From NCBI GenBank assembly GCA_049323275.1, contig JBMOOM010000024.1, positions 1 through 64,000 on the forward strand: 64,000 nucleotides of DNA, given 5' to 3'. The first letter of the stretch is position 1. Each line of letters starts with the position of its first letter. This DNA is from Taklimakanibacter sp049323275. GTDB lineage: Bacteria; Pseudomonadota; Alphaproteobacteria; Rhizobiales; Aestuariivirgaceae. The translations under genes and the position numbers were made by a program. The notes below the pieces were generated by a model. The model ran no database searches. It had not been told where the DNA came from and saw only the letters and a program-made list of their open reading frames with translations. Shown in pieces: positions 53,560-61,539 of the stretch.

Positions 53560-54596
53560 AACGTATCGGCCTTCGTGATGGCGCGCTGCTTGCGGCGGAC
53601 TGCACGGAGAAATGCATTGAGCCGCGCCTCTGCTTTGCTGCATCTATAGAGAGGTTTCCCCGCCTGATCGGCCAAACGGCCCGCCTCAAATTCTTCGACG
53701 ATCTCCGAATGGATGTAGCTCCTGCGCACCACGGCGGGCGTATTGGCCAGGACGGCGCCGATCTCCCTGGCCACCGCTGCGAGCAGACGGCGCTTCTCCC
53801 GCACCGAGTCCTTGGCATGGCCGGCCAGACGCTCGAGCGCCAGGGCCGACGCCCGCAGCGTCCTGAAATCCTTGGCCGAGATTTTTGCGCCGGCGATGCC
53901 GGCCAGATAGTGGTTCAGATCGCCGGCCGTCATATTGCGGTAGCCCTCGCCCGTCTTCAGTTTGAACAGGCGCCGGCCGCGCAGTTTTTTCGCCTGCTCG
54001 ATGTTGCGCGCGCATTTCACGTCGTCGATACTGGCCCGGATATGCTTCTTTCCCTTGCCCGGGAAGTCGAATGTGACCGTCGAGCCGGTGACGACGACAT
54101 GCCGGCATAAAAGTGTAGCCACGCCTCGCCCGCTCTCTTCTCCGGCATATTCTTCATGACCGACCCGGAAGCACAGGCGATCCACCAGTCTGGCAGCAGT
54201 GGCGAGAACACGCGCGTCGCCCTCGCCGTCGAGATCGCGGGCGATCTTGCCCCGCATGCGCGGCAGCGCCTCGATCAGCCGGCTAAGCCTTCGGGCCTTT
54301 ACGCCGTTGCGGACGATTTCCCAGTCGGGATGATAGATATATTGACGCCGCCCCGCTTCATCGCGGCCGACAGCCTGGATGTGACTTCGCGGATCGGCGC
54401 TGATGCGCACATCGCGCCAAGCCGGAGGAACGGCGAGTTTCGCGATCCGGGCAGCGTCACGGGTACTGGCGGGCCTTGCTTGGCCATTGGCGACATGGAG
54501 GATCCGTCCGGGACGCGCGCGCCGAAGGGGGAAGGCCTCGATGTCGGCTTTCCTCAACTTTATGGTCGATAATGAGAGGTCACCCCGGATCGACAT
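53541..54596 (-). CDS. DNA topoisomerase IB
   Basis: A 351-residue eukaryote/poxvirus-type topoisomerase. The catalytic segments are readable: KLKTGEGYRNMTAGDLNHYL, KDFRTLRASALALE (Arg and Lys/His region) and the nucleophilic Tyr in NTPAVVRRSYIHSEIVEEFEAG. The N-terminal domain holds LAVPPAWRDVRISADPRSHIQAVGRDEAGRRQY. It relaxes supercoils by a 3'-phosphotyrosine. The ATG 54596 lies only ~9 bases after an EcfG-type -10 element, so the message may be near leaderless; upstream ATGs lie before the promoter. Confidence 0.9.
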   Translation of the reverse strand: MSIRGDLSLSTIKLRKADIEAFPLRRARPGRILHVANGQARPASTRDAARIAKLAVPPAWRDVRISADPRSHIQAVGRDEAGRRQYIYHPDWEIVRNGVKARRLSRLIEALPRMRGKIARDLDGEGDARVLATAARLVDRLCFRVGHEEYAGEESGRGVATLLCRHVVVTGSTVTFDFPGKGKKHIRASIDDVKCARNIEQAKKLRGRRLFKLKTGEGYRNMTAGDLNHYLAGIAGAKISAKDFRTLRASALALERLAGHAKDSVREKRRLLAAVAREIGAVLANTPAVVRRSYIHSEIVEEFEAGRLADQAGKPLYRCSKAEARLNAFLRAVRRKQRAITKADTFQRACS

Positions 54597-54604
54597 GAAA
54601 ACCA

Positions 54605-54629
54605 AACGCCGTGCGGCCTTGGCGGTTCC
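54605..54629 (-). promoter_or_regulatory. EcfG-type general stress promoter of topoisomerase IB
   Basis: On the minus strand GGAAC (54629-54625), 16 bases and CGTT (54608-54605). Consensus match is perfect for the general-stress ECF sigma factor. It predicts a start around 54598, just ahead of the topoisomerase IB ATG. Confidence 0.75.
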
Positions 54630-54645
54630 CGCGGTGATCATGACT

Positions 54646-54683
54646 GTGCGGGAATCAGGCCGGTTATGGCCCGATTCCCGCAC
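54646..54683. terminator. Strong inverted repeat between membrane protein and topoisomerase genes
   Basis: GTGCGGGAATC pairs perfectly with GATTCCCGCAC, with an inner GGCC/GGCC pair. It lies 13 bases after the membrane protein stop, before the topoisomerase IB promoter, on the same strand. No T tract follows, so it may be a factor-dependent terminator or mRNA 3' stabiliser. Confidence 0.5.
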
Positions 54684-54696
54684 CTGCATGAACGGG

Positions 54697-55596
54697 CTAC
54701 CGCAGGCGGGCCTCGCGCCGCCATCCGATATAGGGCCTAAGATCGACATTCTGGTCGCGGTGCTCGCCGCCCTGCACCGCCGCCCACCACGCGGCGGCGG
54801 CCGCGACCGCCAAAGCGCCGGCGACGGCAAAGCCGAGGAACAGCGCGAATTTTCGCGCCTTTTCCGCCGCATCGCGCGCCTGAGCCACGGCCGCCCGCAG
54901 ATCGGCGAGCGCCGTGTCGACCCGCGCGGTGGCGTCGGCTTCGGCAAGGCCGGTCTGACGCATCACGATCTGATTGAGATAGGTGCGGTCTTTGGCCTCG
55001 ACCTCGCCGGAAGGATAGCGCGCCAGGAGTCGCGTGACCTCTCCTCGCCGCGCTTCGGTCTCTGCAGGCGCCACTGAGTCCGGACGGTCGCTGCGCAACA
55101 GCAGATCGGCGTAATAGGCGACCGGGGTGCGGTCGGCGCCCGAAAGCGCCGCATTGGCCATATTGGCGGCGGCATCGGTCCCGCTTTTGGCGGGACCGGC
55201 GATCGTGAAGGCGGTAATGACGGCGCCGAGCAACACACCAAATCCCCAGGCGAGGACTCCATGCATGCCGTCGCGCATCTCGGCTTCATGATCCCCGGCG
55301 GCTCGCCTCTGCATCAGAAGACCGGTGAAATAGCCGCCGGCCATGAAGCTCATCACGGTCACCAGCACGATCCATAGGCCAAGAACGAGAGAGAAAGTCA
55401 CCGCCGATACGCCTTCCGCCGGATAGGGCGATGTGAGGGAAAGACCGACCGCGGTGCCAAAGGTGAAGAGCACGAAGGAGATCGCCGCCGCGATCACCGC
55501 GCCGGCCATGACCGCCGGCCAATCGACCGACGAGCGTTCAGTATTGATGGTGGTTTCGACCACCGCGACGTCCGGCCCGGATTCCTGAATGGACAT
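54697..55596 (-). CDS. Hypothetical membrane protein (299 residues)
   Basis: Residues 25-55 (VMAGAVIAAAISFVLFTFGTAVGL), 68-92 and 110-135 form hydrophobic helices, followed by a polar ~110-residue region and a C-terminal helix (FALFLGFAVAGALAVAAAAAWW) after a coiled, Ala/Arg-rich stretch. No domain name can be assigned. GGAGG lies 6 bases before the ATG, and a 24-residue gene with an EcfG-type promoter is directly upstream, so it probably belongs to the general stress response. It may act at the membrane under stress; function unknown. Confidence 0.7.
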   Translation of the reverse strand: MSIQESGPDVAVVETTINTERSSVDWPAVMAGAVIAAAISFVLFTFGTAVGLSLTSPYPAEGVSAVTFSLVLGLWIVLVTVMSFMAGGYFTGLLMQRRAAGDHEAEMRDGMHGVLAWGFGVLLGAVITAFTIAGPAKSGTDAAANMANAALSGADRTPVAYYADLLLRSDRPDSVAPAETEARRGEVTRLLARYPSGEVEAKDRTYLNQIVMRQTGLAEADATARVDTALADLRAAVAQARDAAEKARKFALFLGFAVAGALAVAAAAAWWAAVQGGEHRDQNVDLRPYIGWRREARLR

Positions 55597-55608
55597 GGAA
55601 GCCTCCGT

Positions 55609-55683
55609 TCAACGCAAACCGAGCAGGGAAAGTACCGCCATGATGACGACGATGAGCCCGATGAGATAGATGATCTGGTTCAT
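55609..55683 (-). CDS. Small hydrophobic membrane protein (24 residues)
   Basis: MNQIIYLIGLIVVIMAVLSL followed by LGLR, a single membrane helix. Its support is strong for its size: AGAGGTG upstream of the ATG, an EcfG-type promoter 31 bases before the start, and a 12-base link with its own GGAGG to the next gene. Such tiny hydrophobic proteins are known in Rhizobiales genomes. Function unknown. Confidence 0.75.
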   Translation of the reverse strand: MNQIIYLIGLIVVIMAVLSLLGLR

Positions 55684-55713
55684 GAAACACCTCTGTTTGG
55701 AACTGTCCGGGGC

Positions 55714-55739
55714 AACGGATGAGGCGATCACGAGGTTCC
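55714..55739 (-). promoter_or_regulatory. EcfG-type general stress promoter
   Basis: On the minus strand GGAAC (55739-55735), 17 bases and CGTT (55717-55714). Predicted start near 55706, just upstream of the 24-residue protein gene. Perfect match to the general-stress ECF sigma factor consensus. Confidence 0.75.
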
Positions 55740-55750
55740 ATTCCCTCCTG

Positions 55751-55873
55751 GAACCCTTCCGGTTTTGATCGAATCATCCGATTCGATCAAAATCGGTAAA
55801 GGCACGAAATACATATAATCAGGAGCGTTTCCGGCGACAAAACGGCACCCGCGCGCCGGTAACCGCGCGCTAG
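55751..55873. repeat. Composite palindromic element, copy B
   Basis: CCGGTTTTGATCGAATC (55759-55775) pairs with GATTCGATCAAAATCGG (55780-55796) with one mismatch, followed by a tail ending GCGCGCTAG. It shares TTGATCGAAT, ACATAT and GGAGCG.TTCC blocks with the element at 48532-48655. Non-coding repeat of rhizobial type, overlapping the 3' end of the 79-residue ORF. Confidence 0.65.
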
Positions 55874-56109
55874 ACAGCGGTGTTGCTCGGGCCCTTCTTG
55901 GCGATCTTGCGCTTCCTCTCGCAGATCTCGGCGTGGAGCACGTAAAGTTCCGCAACCGGCCCTACCGACATGCGCGCGAGCTGCTTCGCACGCTTGATTT
56001 GCTGCGTCAGCCGCGAGGTCTTCGGTGCCAGTTTGCGCCTTGCAGGCAAGCTTCGCCTCCCTTTCCCGATACGGCCAAGATAATGTCTTCGCCGCCGGTT
56101 TGGTTCCAA
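55870..56109 (-). CDS. Hypothetical basic protein (79 residues)
   Basis: A Lys/Arg-rich sequence (MEPNRRRRHYLGRIGKGRRS...) with a possible second start at MSVGPVAELY. It starts 13 bases after the HWE kinase stop, on the same strand. No domain is recognised, and the first half may be non-coding. Its end overlaps the palindromic repeat, which may have been inserted there. Low confidence. Confidence 0.35.
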   Translation of the reverse strand: MEPNRRRRHYLGRIGKGRRSLPARRKLAPKTSRLTQQIKRAKQLARMSVGPVAELYVLHAEICERKRKIAKKGPSNTAV

Positions 56110-56121
56110 ATGCGAAGTCAG

Positions 56122-57654
56122 CTATTTGGCGGGTTCGGGATTTCCTTCGAGAAGCTGTCGCGACATCTCAAGCCGGATCGCCAGGCCGTCGTCGGTCCAT
56201 TGGCGCTCCACCCTGCCGCCCAGCTGGAGGGCGCTCGCCTCGACCAGTCGGCTGCCGAAGCCGGTTTCGGTTTCGGCCGCAGGCGGCGGTCCCTTGCTCT
56301 CGCGCCAGAGCATTTCGACCTTTTGGCCATCGGCTGCGAAGACGATTTCGACACGGCCGGTTTCACTGGAGAGACTTCCGTATTTCGCGGCGTTGGTGGC
56401 GAATTCATGCAGAAGCAGAGCCACCGGCGTGATCGAATTGGCGGCGAGAGCCAGGTCATCGCCGGCGACCGCGACCCGGGACGCCCCGCTCCCCTGATCA
56501 TAGGGACTGAGTATGGCCTCGGCCAGGCCATGCAGCGTTACGCCGATGTCGTCGGCATACTCGGCCGCTTCGCTCACCACCATGGTAAGCGAGTGGGCCC
56601 TGCTCAAGGCATTGAGACGGCTCGTGACGGCGGCGGCAAGCTCGGGCGCCGAGCTGGCCGAGCGAGAGTTGAGGTTGATGATGCTGCTCGTCACCGCGAA
56701 CAGATTCTTCACGCGGTGGTTCATCTCGCGCAGCAGAAGCTGCTGACGTTCCTGGGCACGCTGCCGCTCGGTGATGTCACGGGCTATCTTGGAGGCGCCC
56801 AGAATGTTGCCGCGCGCGTCGATGATCGGCGAAACACTGAGAGAGACATGGACGAGCGTCCCGTCTTTGCGCCGGCGCACCGTTTCATAATGATCGACAC
56901 GCTCGCCCCTGCGAATACGGTCGAGAATCGATATCTCTTCTTCAAGCCGGTCCGGCGGAATGAGAAGAGTGATCGACCGGCCGAGCACCTCTTGGGCGCT
57001 GTAGCCGAAGAGCCGCTCGGCGCCGCCGTTCCAGTTTTGAATGATGCCATCGAGATCTTTGGCGACAATGGCATCATCCGAGGATTCGATGAGAGCCATG
57101 AGCCGTCCCGCCGCCATGTCGGCGGCATGCCGTTCGATGCTGAAACTCAGCTGGCGCGCCAGGATCAGCGCGATCTCGCGCTCTTCGTCATCGAAGCCAT
57201 GGGGCGCCGCATGGTAGATCATCAGCTTGCCGACCGTCGCACGGTTCAGCGTCACGGGAATGAAGGCCAGTGCCGCAACGCCTTCGGCGCGGAGCACCGG
57301 TATCAGATCCCGGGCTTCCGGCGCCTCGGTGACGTCGGCAATGTAGATCGGTTCCGGATCCAGCTCGCCCATGCGCCAGGGCGAATGCCCGTCTACCGCC
57401 CGCCGGTAGCCGTCCGAAAGATCCCGCCAGGCGACGAAGCGCATCACTCCGCCCTTGTCGAACCGGAGTATCGCGGCCTTGGGACAGCCGAGCAGCTCGC
57501 TGAGCGCATCGAGCGTGGCGTCATATACTTCGGGCAGCGACGGAGCGCGATACAATCTGTCGGTGAGGCGATAGAAGGTGCGCCGCTTGAACATACGCTC
57601 CGCTGGCAGCAAAGTAGCCTGAGCGCTAGCAGCCATCTTGTTGTTTGTCGTCAC
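56122..57654 (-). CDS. HWE-family sensor histidine kinase (GAF-PAS-HWE)
   Basis: A 510-residue soluble kinase. Domains in order: GAF (about residues 30-180, AILRFDKGGVMRFVAWRDLSDGYR), PAS (about 190-310, IESSDDAIVAKDLDGIIQNWNGGAERLFGYS), then the HWE/HisKA_2 domain with the phospho-His in LREMNHRVKNLFAVTSSI and an ATPase domain with LLLHEFATNAAKYGSL. The GTG start was chosen because TGGAGGGG lies 6 bases upstream. HWE kinases often feed the PhyR-EcfG general stress pathway in Alphaproteobacteria, which matches the EcfG-type promoters nearby. The sensed signal is unknown. Confidence 0.9.
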   Translation of the reverse strand: MTTNNKMAASAQATLLPAERMFKRRTFYRLTDRLYRAPSLPEVYDATLDALSELLGCPKAAILRFDKGGVMRFVAWRDLSDGYRRAVDGHSPWRMGELDPEPIYIADVTEAPEARDLIPVLRAEGVAALAFIPVTLNRATVGKLMIYHAAPHGFDDEEREIALILARQLSFSIERHAADMAAGRLMALIESSDDAIVAKDLDGIIQNWNGGAERLFGYSAQEVLGRSITLLIPPDRLEEEISILDRIRRGERVDHYETVRRRKDGTLVHVSLSVSPIIDARGNILGASKIARDITERQRAQERQQLLLREMNHRVKNLFAVTSSIINLNSRSASSAPELAAAVTSRLNALSRAHSLTMVVSEAAEYADDIGVTLHGLAEAILSPYDQGSGASRVAVAGDDLALAANSITPVALLLHEFATNAAKYGSLSSETGRVEIVFAADGQKVEMLWRESKGPPPAAETETGFGSRLVEASALQLGGRVERQWTDDGLAIRLEMSRQLLEGNPEPAK

Positions 57655-57795
57655 TTTTCGCCCCTCCAGGCGCGAAGGCGACGCTAGCAATACCGACACC
57701 CCGTGAACAGGAAAATTTCGCCGGGACATGCGCCGTCTTCCGGCGTGCCGGCGCTTATGGGCCGGAAACAAGCGCTCAGCGCAGTCTGCCTTCGC

Positions 57796-57981
57796 TCAAT
57801 TCCACATACGCGAGGCGAGCCAGACCACCACCGACCAGACCGCGACGCCCCCGGCCATGAGAACGAGCCCGGTCATCAAGGTCGGCGCAATGCTCTTCGA
57901 CCGGCGGGGAACCCGGCTCACCTCCGCACCGCCGGATCTGCACTGGAAATCACCTGCATGATGCGCTCCTTCCCGCGACAT
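57796..57981 (-). CDS. Possible small membrane protein (61 residues)
   Basis: The C-terminal half (APTLMTGLVLMAGGVAVWSV and VVWLASRMWN) is a convincing membrane helix, while the N-terminal half is basic and low in similarity to anything known. The ATG has only a weak AGGCGG site. It lies in the 495-base stretch between the HWE kinase and the 162-residue gene, which otherwise shows nothing. Confidence 0.35.
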   Translation of the reverse strand: MSREGAHHAGDFQCRSGGAEVSRVPRRSKSIAPTLMTGLVLMAGGVAVWSVVVWLASRMWN

Positions 57982-58149
57982 GCCGCCTGCCTCAGATTCT
58001 CTCCGCTCCCCGCAAAAAGCGAGTTGGACCATGGGGCAATGCAGCTCGTATCAAGACCGTCACGCCTCCGGCGGCTGGACATGCCGGGAAAAGCTGGATA
58101 TGCCGCCTTCGACCTTTCAAAAACCGACTCGGGAACTCGGGGGCGAGGC

Positions 58150-58638
58150 ATGAGCAGATTATCCGACTGGCAGCGCATCGGACTCATCGTGAGCATTGTG
58201 GCCGCCTTCATTTCGATCGGCGGCGCCGTCTGGACCATCAATGTCCAGAAGCAGAGCGCCGCCGAGCTGGCCCGGCTCAAGAATGTCGGCGGCCTCGACA
58301 ACAAAAGCGTCGAATTCGCGATGATTCTGCTCAAGAAGCCCAATGCGAGCGTGGCCGAGCGGCGCTGGGCGGTCGATGTCCTGAGCATCGCCGAAAAAGT
58401 GCCTATCTCGGGTACGCGCCGCGGGCAGATCGCCCGCTCGACCCAGCCCTTGGCCGAGATCGCCAAGGTCATTCCCGAGGCCAAGGAACTCAACGACAAG
58501 CTCGAGGCCATTCCCTTCTGGCTCGACCTCGCGGCCGATGTGATAGAAGTGATCGATGTCCTGCCGTCGGTGGGCGACGCCGCCGGCGATGCATTGGAGG
58601 GCGGGTTGCTGGAATTCCCGAGTTTGAACGCGCAATGA
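58150..58638 (+). CDS. Hypothetical protein with N-terminal membrane anchor (162 residues)
   Basis: MSRLSDWQRIGLIVSIVAAF starts the protein; the helix continues to about residue 30 (ISIGGAVWTI). The remaining ~130 residues are soluble, mostly helical, with VEFAMILLKKPNASVAERRWAVDVL and a C-terminal acidic segment. No known domain. GAGGC lies just upstream of the ATG. It is convergent with the 45-residue gene, with a 15-bp perfect hairpin between them. Function unknown. Confidence 0.6.
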   Translation: MSRLSDWQRIGLIVSIVAAFISIGGAVWTINVQKQSAAELARLKNVGGLDNKSVEFAMILLKKPNASVAERRWAVDVLSIAEKVPISGTRRGQIARSTQPLAEIAKVIPEAKELNDKLEAIPFWLDLAADVIEVIDVLPSVGDAAGDALEGGLLEFPSLNAQ

Positions 58639-58640
58639 CG

Positions 58641-58674
58641 ATCGGGCAGCGGGTGAAAACACCCGCTGCCCGAT
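58641..58674. terminator. Perfect 15-bp hairpin between convergent genes
   Basis: ATCGGGCAGCGGGTG, loop AAAA, CACCCGCTGCCCGAT. It lies 3 bases after the plus-strand stop and 6 bases after the minus-strand stop. Followed by GCTCTT on the plus strand, so it is probably a bidirectional terminator. Confidence 0.75.
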
Positions 58675-58679
58675 GCTCT

Positions 58680-58817
58680 TCAGCCCAGAACGGCTTTCAT
58701 CAGAAGGCCGGCGATGGCCAGCGCCGCGATGATCGCCGCGATGAGCCCGACCAGTGTCCAGAACAGGAATGACCGTCCTGCCCTCTCCACCGGCTTCTGC
58801 GGAACCGACACGGTCAC
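58680..58817 (-). CDS. Small membrane protein (45 residues)
   Basis: VTVSVPQKPVERAGRSFLFW followed by a single helix (TLVGLIAAIIAALAIAGLLM). GTG start 8 bases after the stop of the exported protein gene upstream, no strong ribosome site, so it may be translated by re-initiation. Ends at the terminator hairpin. Unknown function; probably a real small transmembrane protein. Confidence 0.55.
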   Translation of the reverse strand: MTVSVPQKPVERAGRSFLFWTLVGLIAAIIAALAIAGLLMKAVLG

Positions 58818-58825
58818 GACGCGCG

Positions 58826-59473
58826 TCAGATGAGCGTCCGGCCGACGATACGGCCGGTGCGCGCATTCAGCAGGATGCGATAGGTGTCACCCGACCGCCG
58901 GCCGAGATAGGTATAGGTGCCGCCATTGCATTCGACGACCCGGACGCGGTTGAAGCGCTCGGAGACGATGCCCCGGCCTTCACCGCAGCTGATGCGATAG
59001 CGCGGGCCGACACTGTAGACCTCCCAGTAGGGCTGCGGATACCAATAGCCGCCGTAATAGAAGCGGAACGTCGCGCTCTTGCTCCGGCGGCGCTCATGGC
59101 GGCCCGGATCGAAGCGCCATTTGCCCTCACCGACGCGGACCCGCGCCTTCACATCCACATCGTCATTCTGCTGGCTGCTCCTTACCCTCTTCTTGCGCGT
59201 GACCTGATCGCTCTGGTCTTCAGCCTGATTTCCTTCCGGCATCCTCTGTTTGCCCTGCATCTGGTCACCTTGTTCGGGCGCCTTCAACCGCTTGCGCGGC
59301 ACGGCCTGCTCGGGAGTGGCTCCCTTGTCGCTTCCCATGGAGCCTTTGGGGCATTGCTCGCCCACGCACTCCTGTCCAGGCGCTTGCGCATCCTGCGCCC
59401 GCACGGAACCGGCCGCCAGAGTTCCCAGAATGAAAGCGGTGGCCAGCGTCGTCGTCGTCAAAAATCTCGTCAT
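58826..59473 (-). CDS. Hypothetical exported protein (215 residues)
   Basis: Signal peptide MTRFLTTTTLATAFILGTLAAGSVRA, then a polar, Gln/Lys-rich linker with CVGEQCPKG, and a C-terminal domain (about residues 125-215) rich in Tyr and Arg, YYGGYWYPQPYWEVYSVGPR, with two cysteines (SCGEG and ECNGG). No named domain. GGAG is 6 bases before the ATG. Probably a periplasmic protein; function unknown. Confidence 0.7.
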   Translation of the reverse strand: MTRFLTTTTLATAFILGTLAAGSVRAQDAQAPGQECVGEQCPKGSMGSDKGATPEQAVPRKRLKAPEQGDQMQGKQRMPEGNQAEDQSDQVTRKKRVRSSQQNDDVDVKARVRVGEGKWRFDPGRHERRRSKSATFRFYYGGYWYPQPYWEVYSVGPRYRISCGEGRGIVSERFNRVRVVECNGGTYTYLGRRSGDTYRILLNARTGRIVGRTLI

Positions 59474-59635
59474 GACGGTTCTCCTTTCGGAAGGAGAAAG
59501 CCCCCATCACCCGGCTCCGTTCCTTCACATAATTTTACGTAAGATTTCATCGACGGCAGGGCTTCCCTTTGGTCCAACTCGATTCTCCCTACGGCATGCC
59601 GCAAATTCCTCTGCAATCCCAAATGGAGACCGGCC

Positions 59636-61036
59636 ATGAGAAGAATGCTCTTTGCGGCCGTGCTGCTGTGTTCGGTGGCCGCCGCCGGCGTTCAAGCCGC
59701 ATCGTCCGACGACCTTGCGCGCCGCGCCATGGAGCGGCGCGCGGTGGAGGCCGTCATCTGGGGCATGCCGGCCGTGAATGCCGACCTGATGCTGCAGGAA
59801 ATGCTCAAGAAAACGACGGCGAAGGTCAATGAAGTCGTCTATTGGTCGCGGCCGGTGAACTGGAAGAACCAGACGCTCACCCCCAATCCGGATGCCATCT
59901 ATCTCATGTCCTTCTGGAACGTGAAGGACGGGCCGATCGTTATCGAAATTCCGCCGGCGGAAGGCGGATCGATCGCCGGCAATATCGTCAATGCCTGGCA
60001 GATGCCGCTGGAGGACGCCGGCCCCGAGGGCGCCGACAAAGGCAAGGGCGGGAAATATCTCATCCTGCCGCCCGGCTACCAGGGCGCCATACCGGACGGC
60101 TATATCGCCCTTCACTCTGACACCTTCAGCGGCTTCGCGCTCTTGCGCTCGAACCTCAAGAGCCATGCCGATGCGGATGTCGAGAAATCGGCCGCCTATG
60201 GCAAGCAGGTCAAGATCTATCCGCTGGCCCAGGCGGCGAGCCCACCGGCGACGAATTTCTCCGACGCCTATGACATCCTGTTCGACTCGACCATTCGCTA
60301 CGATGCCAGTTTCTTCGACAATCTCGATCGCATCGTGCAGACCGAGCCCTGGCTCGACCGCGACCGCGTCATGATCGACCAGCTGCGCACGATCGGCATA
60401 GAAAAGGGCAAGCCCTTCAGGCCCGACACGAAGACGAAGCGCATCCTCGACAAGGCCGCGCGCGAAGCGCATGCATTTCTCGCGCAGCGCTACGACGACG
60501 GCTTTCCCGTCATCAATGAAGGAATCAGATGGTTTCCCGCCGCCGTGCCGGAAGTGGTCAAGGCCGTGCAGAGCGGATATGCGGATCCCGACGCCTATCC
60601 CGTCGATGCGCGCGGCGTCACCTATATTCTGGGCTTCACCGGCGTGAAGCGCCTCGGCACCGCGCAGTTCTATCTCATGGCGCACAAGGACAAGGCCGGC
60701 CGCGCCTTTGACGGCGGCACGACCTATCGCCTGACCGTGCCGGCAGACGCACCCGTCAAGCAGTACTGGTCGGCGACGGTCTATGACCGCGAAACCCACG
60801 CCCTGGTGCGCAACATGAACAAGGCGAGCGTCGCTTCGATCAGTCCCGGCCTTGCCAAGAATGCCGACGGATCGGTCGACATATTCTTCGGTCCCAAGGC
60901 GCCGAAGGGCAAGGAGGCGAACTGGGTGCCGACCGACCCGAAGCGGAGATTCGAGCTGCTGTTCCGGCTCTACGGGCCGGAGAAGCCGCTTTTCGACAAG
61001 AGCTGGAAACTGCCCGATGTCGAGCGGCTGCGCTGA
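59636..61036 (+). CDS. DUF1254 domain-containing exported protein
   Basis: A 466-residue protein with a signal peptide (MRRMLFAAVLLCSVAAAGVQA). The N-terminal DUF1254 domain (about residues 50-180) contains NPDAIYLMSFWNV, and the C-terminal DUF1214 domain includes YWSATVYDRETHALV and PTDPKRRFELLFRLYGPEK. The two domains occur together in many bacterial periplasmic proteins, but no activity is established. GGAGA lies 6 bases before the start. It converges on the 129-residue membrane protein. Confidence 0.88.
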   Translation: MRRMLFAAVLLCSVAAAGVQAASSDDLARRAMERRAVEAVIWGMPAVNADLMLQEMLKKTTAKVNEVVYWSRPVNWKNQTLTPNPDAIYLMSFWNVKDGPIVIEIPPAEGGSIAGNIVNAWQMPLEDAGPEGADKGKGGKYLILPPGYQGAIPDGYIALHSDTFSGFALLRSNLKSHADADVEKSAAYGKQVKIYPLAQAASPPATNFSDAYDILFDSTIRYDASFFDNLDRIVQTEPWLDRDRVMIDQLRTIGIEKGKPFRPDTKTKRILDKAAREAHAFLAQRYDDGFPVINEGIRWFPAAVPEVVKAVQSGYADPDAYPVDARGVTYILGFTGVKRLGTAQFYLMAHKDKAGRAFDGGTTYRLTVPADAPVKQYWSATVYDRETHALVRNMNKASVASISPGLAKNADGSVDIFFGPKAPKGKEANWVPTDPKRRFELLFRLYGPEKPLFDKSWKLPDVERLR

Positions 61037-61038
61037 GC

Positions 61039-61428
61039 TCAGCGCGGGGTGAAATGGTTGATTGTCGCGAGGATCAGGAGGCCGATGGCCACGGCCGCCA
61101 CGGGAAGCAGTATCTCGATCGCCGCGCTCCGGGCCCTCATGCGGTCCTGCCAGATCCGGAGATCGCCCGCCGCCCAGAATCTGAACGGCTCATCGGAATC
61201 TCTGCGATGCGCGTGATTGCGCCAGATGCGCCACATGCCGAGCGGTATGAGAATGGCGATGGCGATGAGGCCGGTCACGACGGCGAGCAGATAGTCCGTA
61301 TAGGCGCCACCGCCGAAAGCCCAGGCCGAAAAGGCGTACCACAGGCCGAATCCCGCAAGGGCCAGATAGATGCCGGGATGGAGCCCATCGGTTATCCGCT
61401 GCCGTGGACGATATTCCTTGTCGGGCAT
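61039..61428 (-). CDS. Hypothetical membrane protein (129 residues)
   Basis: Three helices: HPGIYLALAGFGLWYAFSAW, TDYLLAVVTGLIAIAILIPLG and a C-terminal IEILLPVAAVAIGLLILATI. The polar loop RRDSDEPFRFWAAGDLRIW sits between the second and third. No recognised domain. Its stop is 2 bases from the convergent DUF1254 stop. AGGAGAA precedes the ATG. Confidence 0.7.
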   Translation of the reverse strand: MPDKEYRPRQRITDGLHPGIYLALAGFGLWYAFSAWAFGGGAYTDYLLAVVTGLIAIAILIPLGMWRIWRNHAHRRDSDEPFRFWAAGDLRIWQDRMRARSAAIEILLPVAAVAIGLLILATINHFTPR

Positions 61429-61539
61429 GGCCGTTCTCCTGACGAAGGAGCCGCCCGTCGCTCTTATCCGACATGGGACCTGCGATGATGATCGGCCATG
61501 CGGCGCGATGCCGCGACAGCACTGAAACAGCGCGATAGG

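Noticed and set aside
58826..59525. Fourth EcfG-type promoter before the exported protein gene
   Set aside because: GGAAC is present upstream, but 17 bases later the sequence reads GCTT instead of CGTT, two mismatches from the consensus.
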